NCBI RefSeq assembly: GCF_036885195.1 | Contig: NZ_CP133656.1 | Location: 2,852,001-2,916,000, forward strand | Length of the DNA stretch: 64,000 nucleotides | DNA from: Pectobacterium cacticida | GTDB lineage: Bacteria; Pseudomonadota; Gammaproteobacteria; Enterobacterales; Enterobacteriaceae | Reading direction: 5' to 3' | Shown here: positions 53,922-62,204 of the stretch, piece after piece | How the letters are laid out: each line of letters begins with the position of its first letter | Position numbering within the stretch: position 1 is the stretch's first letter | Notes under the pieces: model-generated | Told to the model about the DNA's origin: nothing | Seen by the model: only the letters and a program-made list of their open reading frames with translations | Databases searched by the model: none | Made by a program: the position numbers and the translations under genes

Positions 53922-54223
53922 AATTATCTTCTTGGGGCGCTGCATAGAGTCCGGAGAAGTAAAAAAGCCGTATCACTGCCAACAGTGGTACAGCTTTTTT
54001 ATATTCCTTTCCGTGTACTGATGAGTACAGTATAAATGAGTCGTTAATAACCTCTGCGCCCCACCTATTACACATCATATATAATAATCATAAAATCAGT
54101 CCGATCGAAAACCCGCATCATCACCATAACACATTGCTCAGCTGGACTTTCTTGAAAAGTCATTAGGCGCTTGCCATAAAATAACTACGAGATTAAAGTA
54201 GCATTTCGTTATAAAAAATAGCT
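53922..54223. other. Intergenic region after the tRNA operon
   Basis: About 300 bp. The first 80 bp carry the tRNA terminator. The remainder is increasingly AT-rich up to the LysR gene and should hold its promoter. No integrase remnant or tRNA fragment is visible. Confidence 0.5.
53961..54002 (+). terminator. Rho-independent terminator of the tRNA operon
   Basis: AAAAAAGC at the left pairs with GCTTTTTT at the right around an inner stem GTATCACTG/CAGTGGTAC (one G-T pair, one mismatch) and a CCAA loop. The run of T closes the element 75 bp after tRNA-Lys. Confidence 0.88.
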
Positions 54224-55174
54224 ATGGGAATGGATAAAAATAAAAAATTAAAATTAGAAAGCGGCCTCTTTCGCGCAATGAAGATATTTCTTTGTGTTGT
54301 AAACAGTGGTAGTTTTACTACCGCCGCTCAACAATGTAATCTTACAACTAGCCAAGTCTCCAGAGCAATAAAAGATCTCGAAGAACGATTAAGTACACGT
54401 TTATTATACCGATCCACAAGAAACCTGTCAGTTACTGATATTGGTAAATGGTATTCAGAACAATGCAAGAACATATTAGATCTCACACTGCAAGCAGAAC
54501 AAAGCATAGCATTTTCTGCATCTAATCCAAAAGGAAGAGTAAAGGTGAGTTCTATGAATAACTTTGGATCGCATTATCTTTATTCACTAATAATTGAATT
54601 TCAGAAAAAGCATCCTGAGATTATTATCGATTACAGCGAATCTAATGAATTCCCTGAAATCGTCAGGAAAGGCATCGACTCAGGTATTTTTATTGATAAA
54701 TCTCTTCCAGACTCATCATTAAAAGCGAAAAAGATAGGCGAGGCATTCTCAATTATTTGTGCCACGCATGAGTACATAAATATGCATAATCCAATTACAT
54801 CACCTGAATGTCTGAAAAGACATCCATTATTGAGTATAAATAATTCAACATCTTTTTCTTACTGGCAACTATATTCCGGTAGTCAGTCTCTTAAGATTCA
54901 CCCCCAAAATATACTCACATCCACCAACCCAGAGTTGATTTACAAAAGTGTATTAAATAACCTTGGCATTGCTCTCTTACCATTTTACACAGTTGTTGAT
55001 GCTTTTAGAAATGGCAAGTTAATTAGGATATTACCAACATGGGAATCAAATCATGTTAATATTTATCAAATCACCCCATCGGGCAGTTTTATTAATGAAG
55101 CGACATCGACTTGGAACCGTTTTATTAGTGAAGAACTGCCTAAAAAAATAGAACATGATCTATTATACTTTTAA
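54224..55174 (+). CDS. LysR-family transcriptional regulator
   Basis: A DNA-binding regulator of unknown target. The N-terminal winged helix-turn-helix spans residues about 18-76 (FRAMKIFLCVVNSGSFTTAAQQCNLTTSQVSRAIKDLE is the recognition region). The effector domain follows from about 100 to 305 (SPECLKRHPLLSINN, NLGIALLPFYTVVDAFRNGKLIRIL). 316 residues, normal for the family. The gene is AT-rich with codon use (many AAA, ATA, TTA) unlike the core genes to its left, suggesting horizontal origin. It is parallel to the following MFS and dehydrogenase genes, and LysR regulators often control such neighbours (inference). ATG at 54224 or 54230 could be used. Confidence 0.88.
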   Translation: MGMDKNKKLKLESGLFRAMKIFLCVVNSGSFTTAAQQCNLTTSQVSRAIKDLEERLSTRLLYRSTRNLSVTDIGKWYSEQCKNILDLTLQAEQSIAFSASNPKGRVKVSSMNNFGSHYLYSLIIEFQKKHPEIIIDYSESNEFPEIVRKGIDSGIFIDKSLPDSSLKAKKIGEAFSIICATHEYINMHNPITSPECLKRHPLLSINNSTSFSYWQLYSGSQSLKIHPQNILTSTNPELIYKSVLNNLGIALLPFYTVVDAFRNGKLIRILPTWESNHVNIYQITPSGSFINEATSTWNRFISEELPKKIEHDLLYF

Positions 55175-55485
55175 TATAGATACGTCCTACTATTTTAGCC
55201 ACTCATTTGTCCATCCTTTTATCTCCAAATCCTATTAACCATTTATCTTCAACATTTAAATTTACGCAAAACATGACATAAAAAAATAGAAAGATTATTG
55301 CATTTTCTGCAATAGAGTTTTCATTAAAATGACATTGAAAACAGAAAACAGTGGCGTTAGTATTCTTAACTAAGATAATCACCTATAATACATCAATTTA
55401 CTATTACAAAAAATTAATTTCAAAGGTGAAAATCTGGCATCCATGTCACGACAATACATTTAATATTATTCAAAGGGGAAAGAGA
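55175..55485. other. AT-rich gap between the LysR and MFS genes
   Basis: About 310 bp, strongly AT-rich, with no gene. It ends in AAAGGGGAAAGAGA just before GTG 55486, a good ribosome site. A LysR-type T-N11-A operator may exist but none could be picked out with confidence. Confidence 0.45.
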
Positions 55486-56705
55486 GTGAGAAAATATTTC
55501 AGAAAAAGGAAAATTTCTTCCGAATATATAATATTAATTGCAGCGTTTATTGTTCTATCTGCCAACCTACGTGCACCGCTAACGGCTTTGCCGGCAGTGA
55601 TAGATGATATTAGAAGTGATCTCCATATAGATTCTGTTTTGGCGGGGACATTAACGACAATACCGGTACTATGCTTTGGATTATTGGTGCCGCTGGCCTC
55701 TATTATTTTAAAAAGAGTAAGTATTGAGCGAGCCATTTTTATTGTATTATTAGGCGTCATTTTAGGAACATTACTACGCTCTTTCGGTGACTTTACGACA
55801 ATTTGGGTTGGAACATTGTTATTAGGAGGGGCATTATCCCTTGGAAATATCGTCAGCTTAATGGTGATTGCGCGAGATTTTAGACATAATTCGGGTTTAA
55901 TGACAGGCATCTACGTGATGGCAATGAGTATTGGTGCTACGTTAACTTCAGCATTAACTGCGCCATTGGCATCGATATTAGGTTGGCAAATTGCATTGTC
56001 CTGTTGGAGCATTCTTGCATTATTAGGAATTGTCTTGTGGGCGAAAGTCAATAATAACAAAAAGGAGCTATTTCCACACCCAAAGAAACCCCTCCATCTC
56101 ATTCTAATCCGACAGAGTTAAATACAAAAATAAAGCCGGTCTGGCAGCGTCCACTGGCGTTACTACTATCATTATCATTTGCTGCCCATAGTTTTCTCTT
56201 TTATGGCATAATCGCATGGTTGCCGGATTATCTCGTGCAATCAGGGATTATGACCAAGACAGAAGCTGGTGGAGCCGCTTCTCTCTTTCAGATTTTCGGC
56301 TTATTAGGATGTTTTGGTATTCCATGGCTTAGCTCAACACTGCGTTTTACACCAGCGGCACTCTTTCTGATTGTGGGAATATCTTGGTTTCTTACTCCAG
56401 CGGGATTATTAGTATACCCAAATTTATGGTTAATATGGGTTATCTTCGGTGGAATCGGCAGCGGCGGCGGTTTTGCCGTAATATTTATGCAGGTTATAAC
56501 GCGTGCAATCAATCTCGAAGATAACAGAAAAATATCGTCTTTTGTTCAGGGCATAGGATATTGCATATCTTCATTAAGCGCAGTTGTACTTGGCTATTTG
56601 CATACTGCGACTGGAAGTTGGATGACCGGTTTTGTTTTCCTATCAGTAGTTGCTATCATAATGACAATTAGTGGACTCGCTTCATCAAAAATAAAAACAG
56701 TGTGA
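55486..56705 (+). pseudogene. CynX/NimT-family MFS transporter, broken by a single-base frameshift
   Basis: A twelve-helix major facilitator of the CynX (cyanate/2-nitroimidazole) type. The first half starts at GTG 55486 with a strong ribosome site (VRKYFRKRKISSEYIILIAAFIVLSANLRAPLTALP) and reads through NNNKK to a stop at 56121. The second half is in another frame and picks up as GAISTPKETPPSHSN ... PVWQRPLALLLSLSFAAHSFLFYGIIAWLP, ending at 56705. Restoring one A in the AAAAA run at 56059-56063 joins both into about 407 residues, the family length. Either a recent loss of function or a sequencing error in a homopolymer; programmed frameshifting at C-AAA-AAG is a remote alternative. Family call is firmer than substrate. 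Confidence 0.85.
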
Positions 56706-56772
56706 AATAAAAACGTAGAGCCACTCCCAGCAAGCGTAATAGGTATAGTTAGTTTGGTATGGGCCACGCGCA

Positions 56773-56807
56773 GAAACCGGAGCATACACGGAGTATGTGA
56801 GGGTTTC
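56773..56807. repeat. Nested inverted repeat, REP-like element
   Basis: GAAACC-ggag-CATAC-acgga-GTATG-tgag-GGTTTC: two perfect pairs of arms nested around a 5-nt loop, in the gap between the MFS and dehydrogenase pseudogenes. The flanks (GGCCACGCG before, AGCCACGG after) also partly match. It looks like a dispersed intergenic repeat of the REP/palindromic kind; only one copy is seen in the window. Confidence 0.55.
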
Positions 56808-56974
56808 GATAGCCACGGAAAAAGCAGGGAATCCATAAATAGAATTATCTTGTGATATGAATGAATGCGTTTAATACAGCCTCCGTCATCTCGCATAGAA
56901 TCGGTGGCGTGCTATTGGTAACAGTATTTAATCTAGCGATATCATGTTTATTCACAATACGAGGGGGGATTAAT

Positions 56975-57962
56975 ATGGCTAAGATAGCTTTTTTTGATGC
57001 ACGAAATGACGAAAAAACGATATTAGAGGAACTTCAGGAAGAAATAAAATTTGAAATCGTAAGCATTCCTGAGAAACTCTCTGCGGAAACAGCGTATCTC
57101 GCAGAGGGTACATTAGCTGTTTCGGTTGCTGGTAATAACATTGTTAATCACGACGCATTGCTGTCGCTGAGTCAAATCGGCATTAAATACCTCTCTGTCA
57201 GGAGTGCAGGATATAATAATATTGATATCGATGCTGCTCGTAAATATGGTATACGCATTTCTAACGTCAGTTACTCGCCAAATAGTGTTGCTGATTACAC
57301 TGTCATGTTAATTTTAATGAGCGTCAGAAAAATAAAACAAATTATATTGAGAAACAACATACAGGATTACACGCTAACGGGCCTTCAGGGTAAGGAAATG
57401 AAGAATTTAACCGTTGGCATTATCGGCACAGGGAAAATAGGAGAAATTGTTGCAAAAAATCTATCTGGTTTTGGAAGTAAAATAATAGCTTATGATTTAT
57501 TTCCCAAGGATTCTTTATCCGAATTCATTGAATACGTTTCACTTGATGAATTATTAACTAAGAGTGATGTTATTACCTTACACCTTCCTCTTGATAAAAA
57601 AAGCCATCATCTTATTAATAAAGAGACGATCAATGAAATGAAAGATGGGGTAATTATAATAAATTGTGGCCGCGGTCAGTTAATTGATACTGATGCTCTC
57701 GTTGGAGGTATAGAATCAGGGAAAGTCGGTGCTATCGGACTGGACGTAATTGAAAATGAGCTTGATATCTTTCACAAAGATCATCGCTGCAACATTCTTA
57801 CCAATCGTCAACTGTCTGTGTTAAGGGCATTTCCTAATGCAATTATTTTCGCCCCATGCGTCTTTTTACACCGATCAGGCAGTAAGAGATATGGTTGATA
57901 TATCATTAAAATCTCTCATTTCATTTATTAATTCTAATCATAGCCCTTGGGAGTTAAGTTAA
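56975..57962 (+). pseudogene. VanH-like D-2-hydroxyacid dehydrogenase, 3' end frameshifted
   Basis: NAD-dependent D-lactate dehydrogenase family, which reduces 2-keto acids such as pyruvate to D-hydroxy acids. Start ATG 56975 (MAKIAFFDARNDEKT) with a GAGGGGGG ribosome site. It resembles VanH/LdhA: YLSVRSAGYNNIDIDAARK with the substrate Arg, NVSYSPNSVADYTVMLILM, the NAD loop VGIIGTGKIGEIVAKNL and the catalytic Glu in GLDVIENE. The frame as given stops at 57898. One C lost in the CCCC run at 57852-57855 moves the catalytic-His segment (HASFYTDQAVRDMV) out of frame; restoring it extends the protein to 57962, about 329 residues. Without it the active-site His is absent, so the product should be inactive. 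Confidence 0.83.
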
Positions 57963-58187
57963 AAAACAGTTCATTATAGAACAGGTATTTTAATAATTAC
58001 ACATCAGCATATATTGCAGAAATATTCATATTTCTGCCATTAAAAATAGAATGCTATTTTCAGAAAACGTGATCGAGCATTAAGTGGCTCCCGCGTCCAG
58101 GATGCTATACCGATCTTACACCTCTGTATGCGCACCGAGACATTAGAATATTCGCGCCTCAGTTCCGGTAATCACTTTTTCTTTTAG

Positions 58188-59399
58188 CTAAATTGCGGAA
58201 CGACGTGAACGGTAACGACTGTGCCAGATAAAACCAGACACTACAGTAAATAACATCGCAACGATAAAGGCCGCCGCAATCAGCGCCGCTGCGGCCCCGG
58301 TTTTTGACACCAGCGGCACCAGCGATGTGCAGAGCCCATAGCCGAGCGTGTGGCTGGTCGCGATCCAGCCCGCGCCCGCGCCGTCTGTCAGCCTATCATT
58401 CAGTAAAAGCTGATAAGCGGGTGTTGCCAGAGCCGCTCCAAACGACAGCACTGCACAGCCGAGGTAAAACAACCATAACTGTTCGGCGAGCATCAGCGCC
58501 AGACCACACATCATCAGTGCCCCGGCACTCAATAGCAGCGCCATCGGCGTTAGGCGCTGCGGGCGCAGCACCCCAAACTGTGCGATAAGCGCGGCAACTG
58601 CGGCCAGCCCTAACAGCCACGCCACCTGGTGGCTAATGGCGGCGGTATCGCTGGCGAACTGGCGAGTAAGCGCGGGCGAAAGGCCAAGCTGCATCATGCT
58701 CACCGCCGCGGCTAATAGGAGCGCGCAAAGCAGATAAGGCAGGCAATCCAGCCTCAGGTTGGCGCTTTTGCGTTCCGCTAAGGGTTGCGGTGGCGTGCCT
58801 GGCAACCGCAATAGCATCACCAACGCCAGTAATGGCGCAACCATCAGCAACGCCATCGGTGCCAAAGGGTGAATTGCCAGCATCGCCGCCGCGCACAGCG
58901 GCCCGAATAGCCTCCCGCAGCTCAAGCCAGAGCTAATGGTCGCCAGAGCGATCATGCGATTCCCTTGCCCCGCTCTCTGTAATGCCCAGACCTGACAGGC
59001 TGGCACCATCGCCGACACGGTAAGCCCGTAGACGATCCGCGCAATGATTAATATTCCCAGCCCCATTGCTGTTGTTACGGCGCCGGTCGCCATCAGCACA
59101 CTTCCCAGCCCAAGCAGGGTAAAGCTTGCGCCATATCCTCCCAGTGCCCACAGCACCACAGGCTTACTACCTACACGAGCAATTTGCTTTCCCCACCACG
59201 GGGAAGACGGTAGAAACAGCATTGAGCCAAGCATCAACAAAGCCGCCCAGACTGCCAGGCTCAGTTTTGTCTGAATTACCAGTACGGGAATCGCGACCAG
59301 CAGGCCGTTTTGCCCAACACCGAGTAGCCCCGCACTGAACGCTAGTGGCCAGCAAGACAATGGTTTTTGCGGCGTTTCCGCGATCTCAAGAGATGTCAC
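58188..59399 (-). CDS. shiF: MFS transporter ShiF, aerobactin-associated
   Basis: A twelve-helix MFS protein encoded divergently from iucA in enterobacterial aerobactin islands; homologues have been linked to siderophore export. I start at GTG 59399 (VTSLEIAETPQKPLSCWPLAF), which gives 403 residues and matches ShiF from its beginning. A longer open frame to 59633 would run across the Fur boxes and into iucA and is unlikely. The segment LLGVGQNGLLVAIPVLV, LGSMLFLPSSPWWGKQ and the motif GLTVSAMVPACQVW are visible. It shares the Fur-controlled intergenic region with iucABCD and is markedly more GC-rich than the genes to its left. Confidence 0.92.
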   Translation of the reverse strand: MTSLEIAETPQKPLSCWPLAFSAGLLGVGQNGLLVAIPVLVIQTKLSLAVWAALLMLGSMLFLPSSPWWGKQIARVGSKPVVLWALGGYGASFTLLGLGSVLMATGAVTTAMGLGILIIARIVYGLTVSAMVPACQVWALQRAGQGNRMIALATISSGLSCGRLFGPLCAAAMLAIHPLAPMALLMVAPLLALVMLLRLPGTPPQPLAERKSANLRLDCLPYLLCALLLAAAVSMMQLGLSPALTRQFASDTAAISHQVAWLLGLAAVAALIAQFGVLRPQRLTPMALLLSAGALMMCGLALMLAEQLWLFYLGCAVLSFGAALATPAYQLLLNDRLTDGAGAGWIATSHTLGYGLCTSLVPLVSKTGAAAALIAAAFIVAMLFTVVSGFIWHSRYRSRRSAI

Positions 59400-59464
59400 A
59401 ACGTTGCAATTCCATGTATTAAATGTGCTTATTTGTGAAATTAATTTTACCAATTCTAACAATT

Positions 59465-59489
59465 GATATTGATAATGAGAAACATTATC
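59465..59489 (+). promoter_or_regulatory. Overlapping Fur boxes of the aerobactin promoter
   Basis: GATAATGAGAAACATTATC (59471-59489) matches the 19-bp Fur consensus at 17 positions. A second, overlapping site at 59465-59483 matches 14 of 19, offset by 6 bp, the arrangement known at the plasmid aerobactin promoter. Both shiF and iucA should be repressed when iron is plentiful. Confidence 0.92.
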
Positions 59490-59531
59490 GGCAAAATTCA
59501 CATTATCGTTACGAGTGGGATCTGTTTGATT

Positions 59532-61256
59532 ATGACTTTGCCAACTAAAGCGCCAGCCTTGGATGTGGCTGCACAGTGCTTCCTGAATTCCCTGGTTCGT
59601 GAAATCAAAAACTGGCGGCTGACTGAATACCAACCAACCGAATTAATTATCCCGCTGGACGAACAGCAGGCGTTGCATTTCAGCGTAGTTTATTTCTCCC
59701 CAACCCAACATCACCGCTTTGAATTCCCGGCTCGTCTGGTTACGGCGTCCGGCAGTCATCCCGTCGATTTCGCCACCCTCTCACGGCTTATTGTTGATAA
59801 GCTCCAACGTCAACTCTTGCTGCCCGCAGCCAGTTGCGAAACCTTCCACCAGCGCGTGATGGAAAGCCACGCCCATACGCAGCAGGCAATTGATGCCCGC
59901 CATGACTGGGCAGCCCTGCGTGAAAAGGCGTTGAACTTTGGCGAGGCCGAGCAGGCTCTGTTGGTCGGGCACGCCTTTCACCCGGCGCCCAAGTCTCATG
60001 AACCGTTCAACCAGCAGGAGGCCGAACGCTACCTGCCGGACTTCGCGCCCCACTTCCCGCTGCGGTGGTTTGTCGTGGACAAAACGCAGATCGCCGGTGA
60101 AAGCCTGCATCTCAACCTGCAACAGCGGTTGACGCGATTTGCCGCAGAGAATGCGCCGCAGTTACTCAACCAATTAAGCGACAATCAATGGCTATTCCCG
60201 CTGCATCCGTGGCAGGGGGAGTATCTGTTGCAGCAGGTGTGGTGCCAGGAGCTTGTCGCTAACGGGCTGATTAAAGATTTAGGCGAGGCCGGTACGCCGT
60301 GGCTACCGACCACCTCTTCCCGCTCGCTCTACTGCGCCACCAGCCGCGACATGATCAAATTCTCCCTGAGCGTGCGCCTGACCAACTCCGTCCGTACCCT
60401 GTCAGTGAAAGAAGTGAAGCGTGGAATGCGCCTGGCTCGCCTGGCGCAAACCGATAACTGGCGGACGCTACAGGCTCGTTTCCCGACGTTCCGTGTGATG
60501 CAAGAGGACGGCTGGGCCGGGCTGCGCGATCTCCACGGCAACATCATGCAGGAAAGCCTGTTTGCCCTGCGTGAAAACCTGCTGGTGGATCAGCCGCAAA
60601 GTCAGACTAACGTACTGGTATCCCTGACGCAGGCCGCACCGGATGGCGGTGATTCGCTGCTGGTTGCGGCGGTAAAACGCCTGAGCACTCGCCTAGGCAT
60701 CACTGCGCAACAGGCCGCCCACGCCTGGGTCGATGCTTACTGTCAGCAGGTACTAAGGCCGCTATTTACGGCTGAAGCGGATTACGGCCTGGTGCTGCTA
60801 GCGCATCAGCAAAATATTTTGGTCCAGATGCTTGGGGATCTACCGGTCGGTCTTATCTACCGGGACTGTCAGGGCAGCGCGTTTATGCCTCACGCGGCAG
60901 GCTGGCTCGACACTATTGGCGAAGCGCAAGCGGAAAACGTCTTCACTCGTGAGCAGTTGCTGCGCTACTTCCCTTATTACCTGCTGGTTAACTCTACTTT
61001 TGCCGTGACCGCCGCGCTGGGCGCCGCCGGGCTGGATAGTGAAGAAAATCTAATGGGTCGCGTACGTGCTTTGCTGGCTGAAGTGCGTGACCAGGTGACA
61101 CATAAAACCTGTCTCAACTATGTGCTGGAAAGTCCGTACTGGAACGTAAAAGGTAACTTTTTCTGTTATCTGAACGACCATAACGAGAACACTATCGTCG
61201 ATCCCTCGGTGATCTACTTCGATTTCGCTAACCCGCTGCTGGCTCAGGAGGGCTGA
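59532..61256 (+). CDS. iucA: Aerobactin synthase subunit IucA (NIS synthetase)
   Basis: ATP-dependent ligase joining the first N6-acetyl-N6-hydroxylysine to citrate. Start ATG 59532 (MTLPTKAPALDVAAQCFLNSL) gives 574 residues, identical in length to pColV IucA; an in-frame ATG at 59463 lies within the Fur box region and is rejected. NIS synthetase motifs: LFPLHPWQGEYLLQQ, TTSSRSLYCATSRDMIKFSLSV and GLIYRDCQGSAFMPH. It is very close in sequence to the enterobacterial plasmid and island proteins. First gene of iucABCD; its stop is directly followed by the iucB ATG. Confidence 0.97.
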   Translation: MTLPTKAPALDVAAQCFLNSLVREIKNWRLTEYQPTELIIPLDEQQALHFSVVYFSPTQHHRFEFPARLVTASGSHPVDFATLSRLIVDKLQRQLLLPAASCETFHQRVMESHAHTQQAIDARHDWAALREKALNFGEAEQALLVGHAFHPAPKSHEPFNQQEAERYLPDFAPHFPLRWFVVDKTQIAGESLHLNLQQRLTRFAAENAPQLLNQLSDNQWLFPLHPWQGEYLLQQVWCQELVANGLIKDLGEAGTPWLPTTSSRSLYCATSRDMIKFSLSVRLTNSVRTLSVKEVKRGMRLARLAQTDNWRTLQARFPTFRVMQEDGWAGLRDLHGNIMQESLFALRENLLVDQPQSQTNVLVSLTQAAPDGGDSLLVAAVKRLSTRLGITAQQAAHAWVDAYCQQVLRPLFTAEADYGLVLLAHQQNILVQMLGDLPVGLIYRDCQGSAFMPHAAGWLDTIGEAQAENVFTREQLLRYFPYYLLVNSTFAVTAALGAAGLDSEENLMGRVRALLAEVRDQVTHKTCLNYVLESPYWNVKGNFFCYLNDHNENTIVDPSVIYFDFANPLLAQEG

Positions 61257-62204
61257 ATGTCTCAGGCAAACATCGTTCACAGCGGATATGGACTGCGTTG
61301 TGAAAAACTCGCCAAGCCACTGGATCTTAGCTGGGGGCTGGATAATAGCGCGGTGCTGCACTGGCCGGGACCATTGCCGACAGGGTGGCTGCGCGACGCG
61401 TTGGATCAGATATTTATCGCGGCGCCGCAACTTTCAGCGGTCGTTCTGCCCTATGTAGAATGGCGCGAGGAGCCACAGGCGCTGACGCTTTTCGGACAGG
61501 CAAAAAGCGACATCGTCCATCGCGCCGCCTTCTGGCAGTTACCGCTATGGTTGGGTTATCCGGCAAACCGAGCCTGCGGCGAAATGGTTTTTGATACAGA
61601 ACGTGAGATTTATTTCCCACAGCGCCCGCCCCGTCCGCAGGGCGAAGTTTATCGCCGTTACGATCCACGCGTTCGCAAGACACTGAGTTTCCGCGTTGCC
61701 GATCCCGTTCTTGATGCTGAGTGTTTTACCCGCTGGATGAACGACCCGCGCGTAGCGTATTTCTGGGAGCAAAGCGGCTCGCTGGAGGTGCAAATCGCCT
61801 ATCTTGAGCGCCAGCTTACCAGTAGTCATGCATTCCCGCTGATCGGCTGCTTCGACGATCGGCCGTTTAGCTATTTCGAAATTTACTGGGCGGCGGAAGA
61901 CCGCATTGGTCGCCACTATTTGTGGCAACCCTTCGACCGCGGCCTGCATCTGCTGGTTGGTGAACAGCAATGGCGCGGAGCCCACTACGTGCAAAGCTGG
62001 CTACGCGGGCTGACGCATTACCTGCTGCTGGATGAGCCTCGCACGCAGCGCACCGTACTTGAGCCACGCGCCGATAACCAGCGCCTGTTCCGCCACCTTG
62101 AACCTGCGGGATACCGGACAATAAAAGAGTTCGACTTCCCACACAAACGCTCGCGCATGGTCATGGCGGATCGCCATCACTTCTTTACGGAGGTCGGTCT
62201 GTAA
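61257..62204 (+). CDS. iucB: N6-hydroxylysine O-acetyltransferase IucB
   Basis: Transfers acetyl from acetyl-CoA to N6-hydroxylysine, producing the hydroxamate arm of aerobactin. GNAT-fold C-terminal half (about residues 140-310): ECFTRWMNDPRVAYFWEQSG, PLIGCFDDRPFSYFEIYWA, LEPRADNQRLFRHLEPAGYR. 315 residues, as in E. coli IucB. The stop codon shares a base with the iucC start (TAATG), so iucA-iucB-iucC are tightly coupled. Confidence 0.97.
   Translation: MSQANIVHSGYGLRCEKLAKPLDLSWGLDNSAVLHWPGPLPTGWLRDALDQIFIAAPQLSAVVLPYVEWREEPQALTLFGQAKSDIVHRAAFWQLPLWLGYPANRACGEMVFDTEREIYFPQRPPRPQGEVYRRYDPRVRKTLSFRVADPVLDAECFTRWMNDPRVAYFWEQSGSLEVQIAYLERQLTSSHAFPLIGCFDDRPFSYFEIYWAAEDRIGRHYLWQPFDRGLHLLVGEQQWRGAHYVQSWLRGLTHYLLLDEPRTQRTVLEPRADNQRLFRHLEPAGYRTIKEFDFPHKRSRMVMADRHHFFTEVGL

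Noticed and set aside
56056..56070. Programmed -1 frameshift in the MFS gene
   Set aside because: The slippery site is C-AAA-AAG rather than A-AAA-AAG and no clear downstream structure is seen; an ordinary one-base loss explains it better.
56861..56974. N-terminal extension of the VanH-like dehydrogenase
   Set aside because: The strong GAGGGGGG ribosome site and family alignment point to ATG 56975.
53846..58187. Integrative island with direct-repeat ends at tRNA-Lys
   Set aside because: No second copy of the tRNA-Lys 3' end and no integrase were found in the window, so integration at this tRNA remains only a suspicion.
59463..59531. In-frame upstream start for IucA
   Set aside because: It would place the start codon within the Fur operator region, and the extra residues have no counterpart in IucA proteins of 574 residues.
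59400..59633. N-terminal extension of ShiF
   Set aside because: It overlaps iucA and the Fur boxes and lacks similarity to ShiF; the homologous part begins near GTG 59399.
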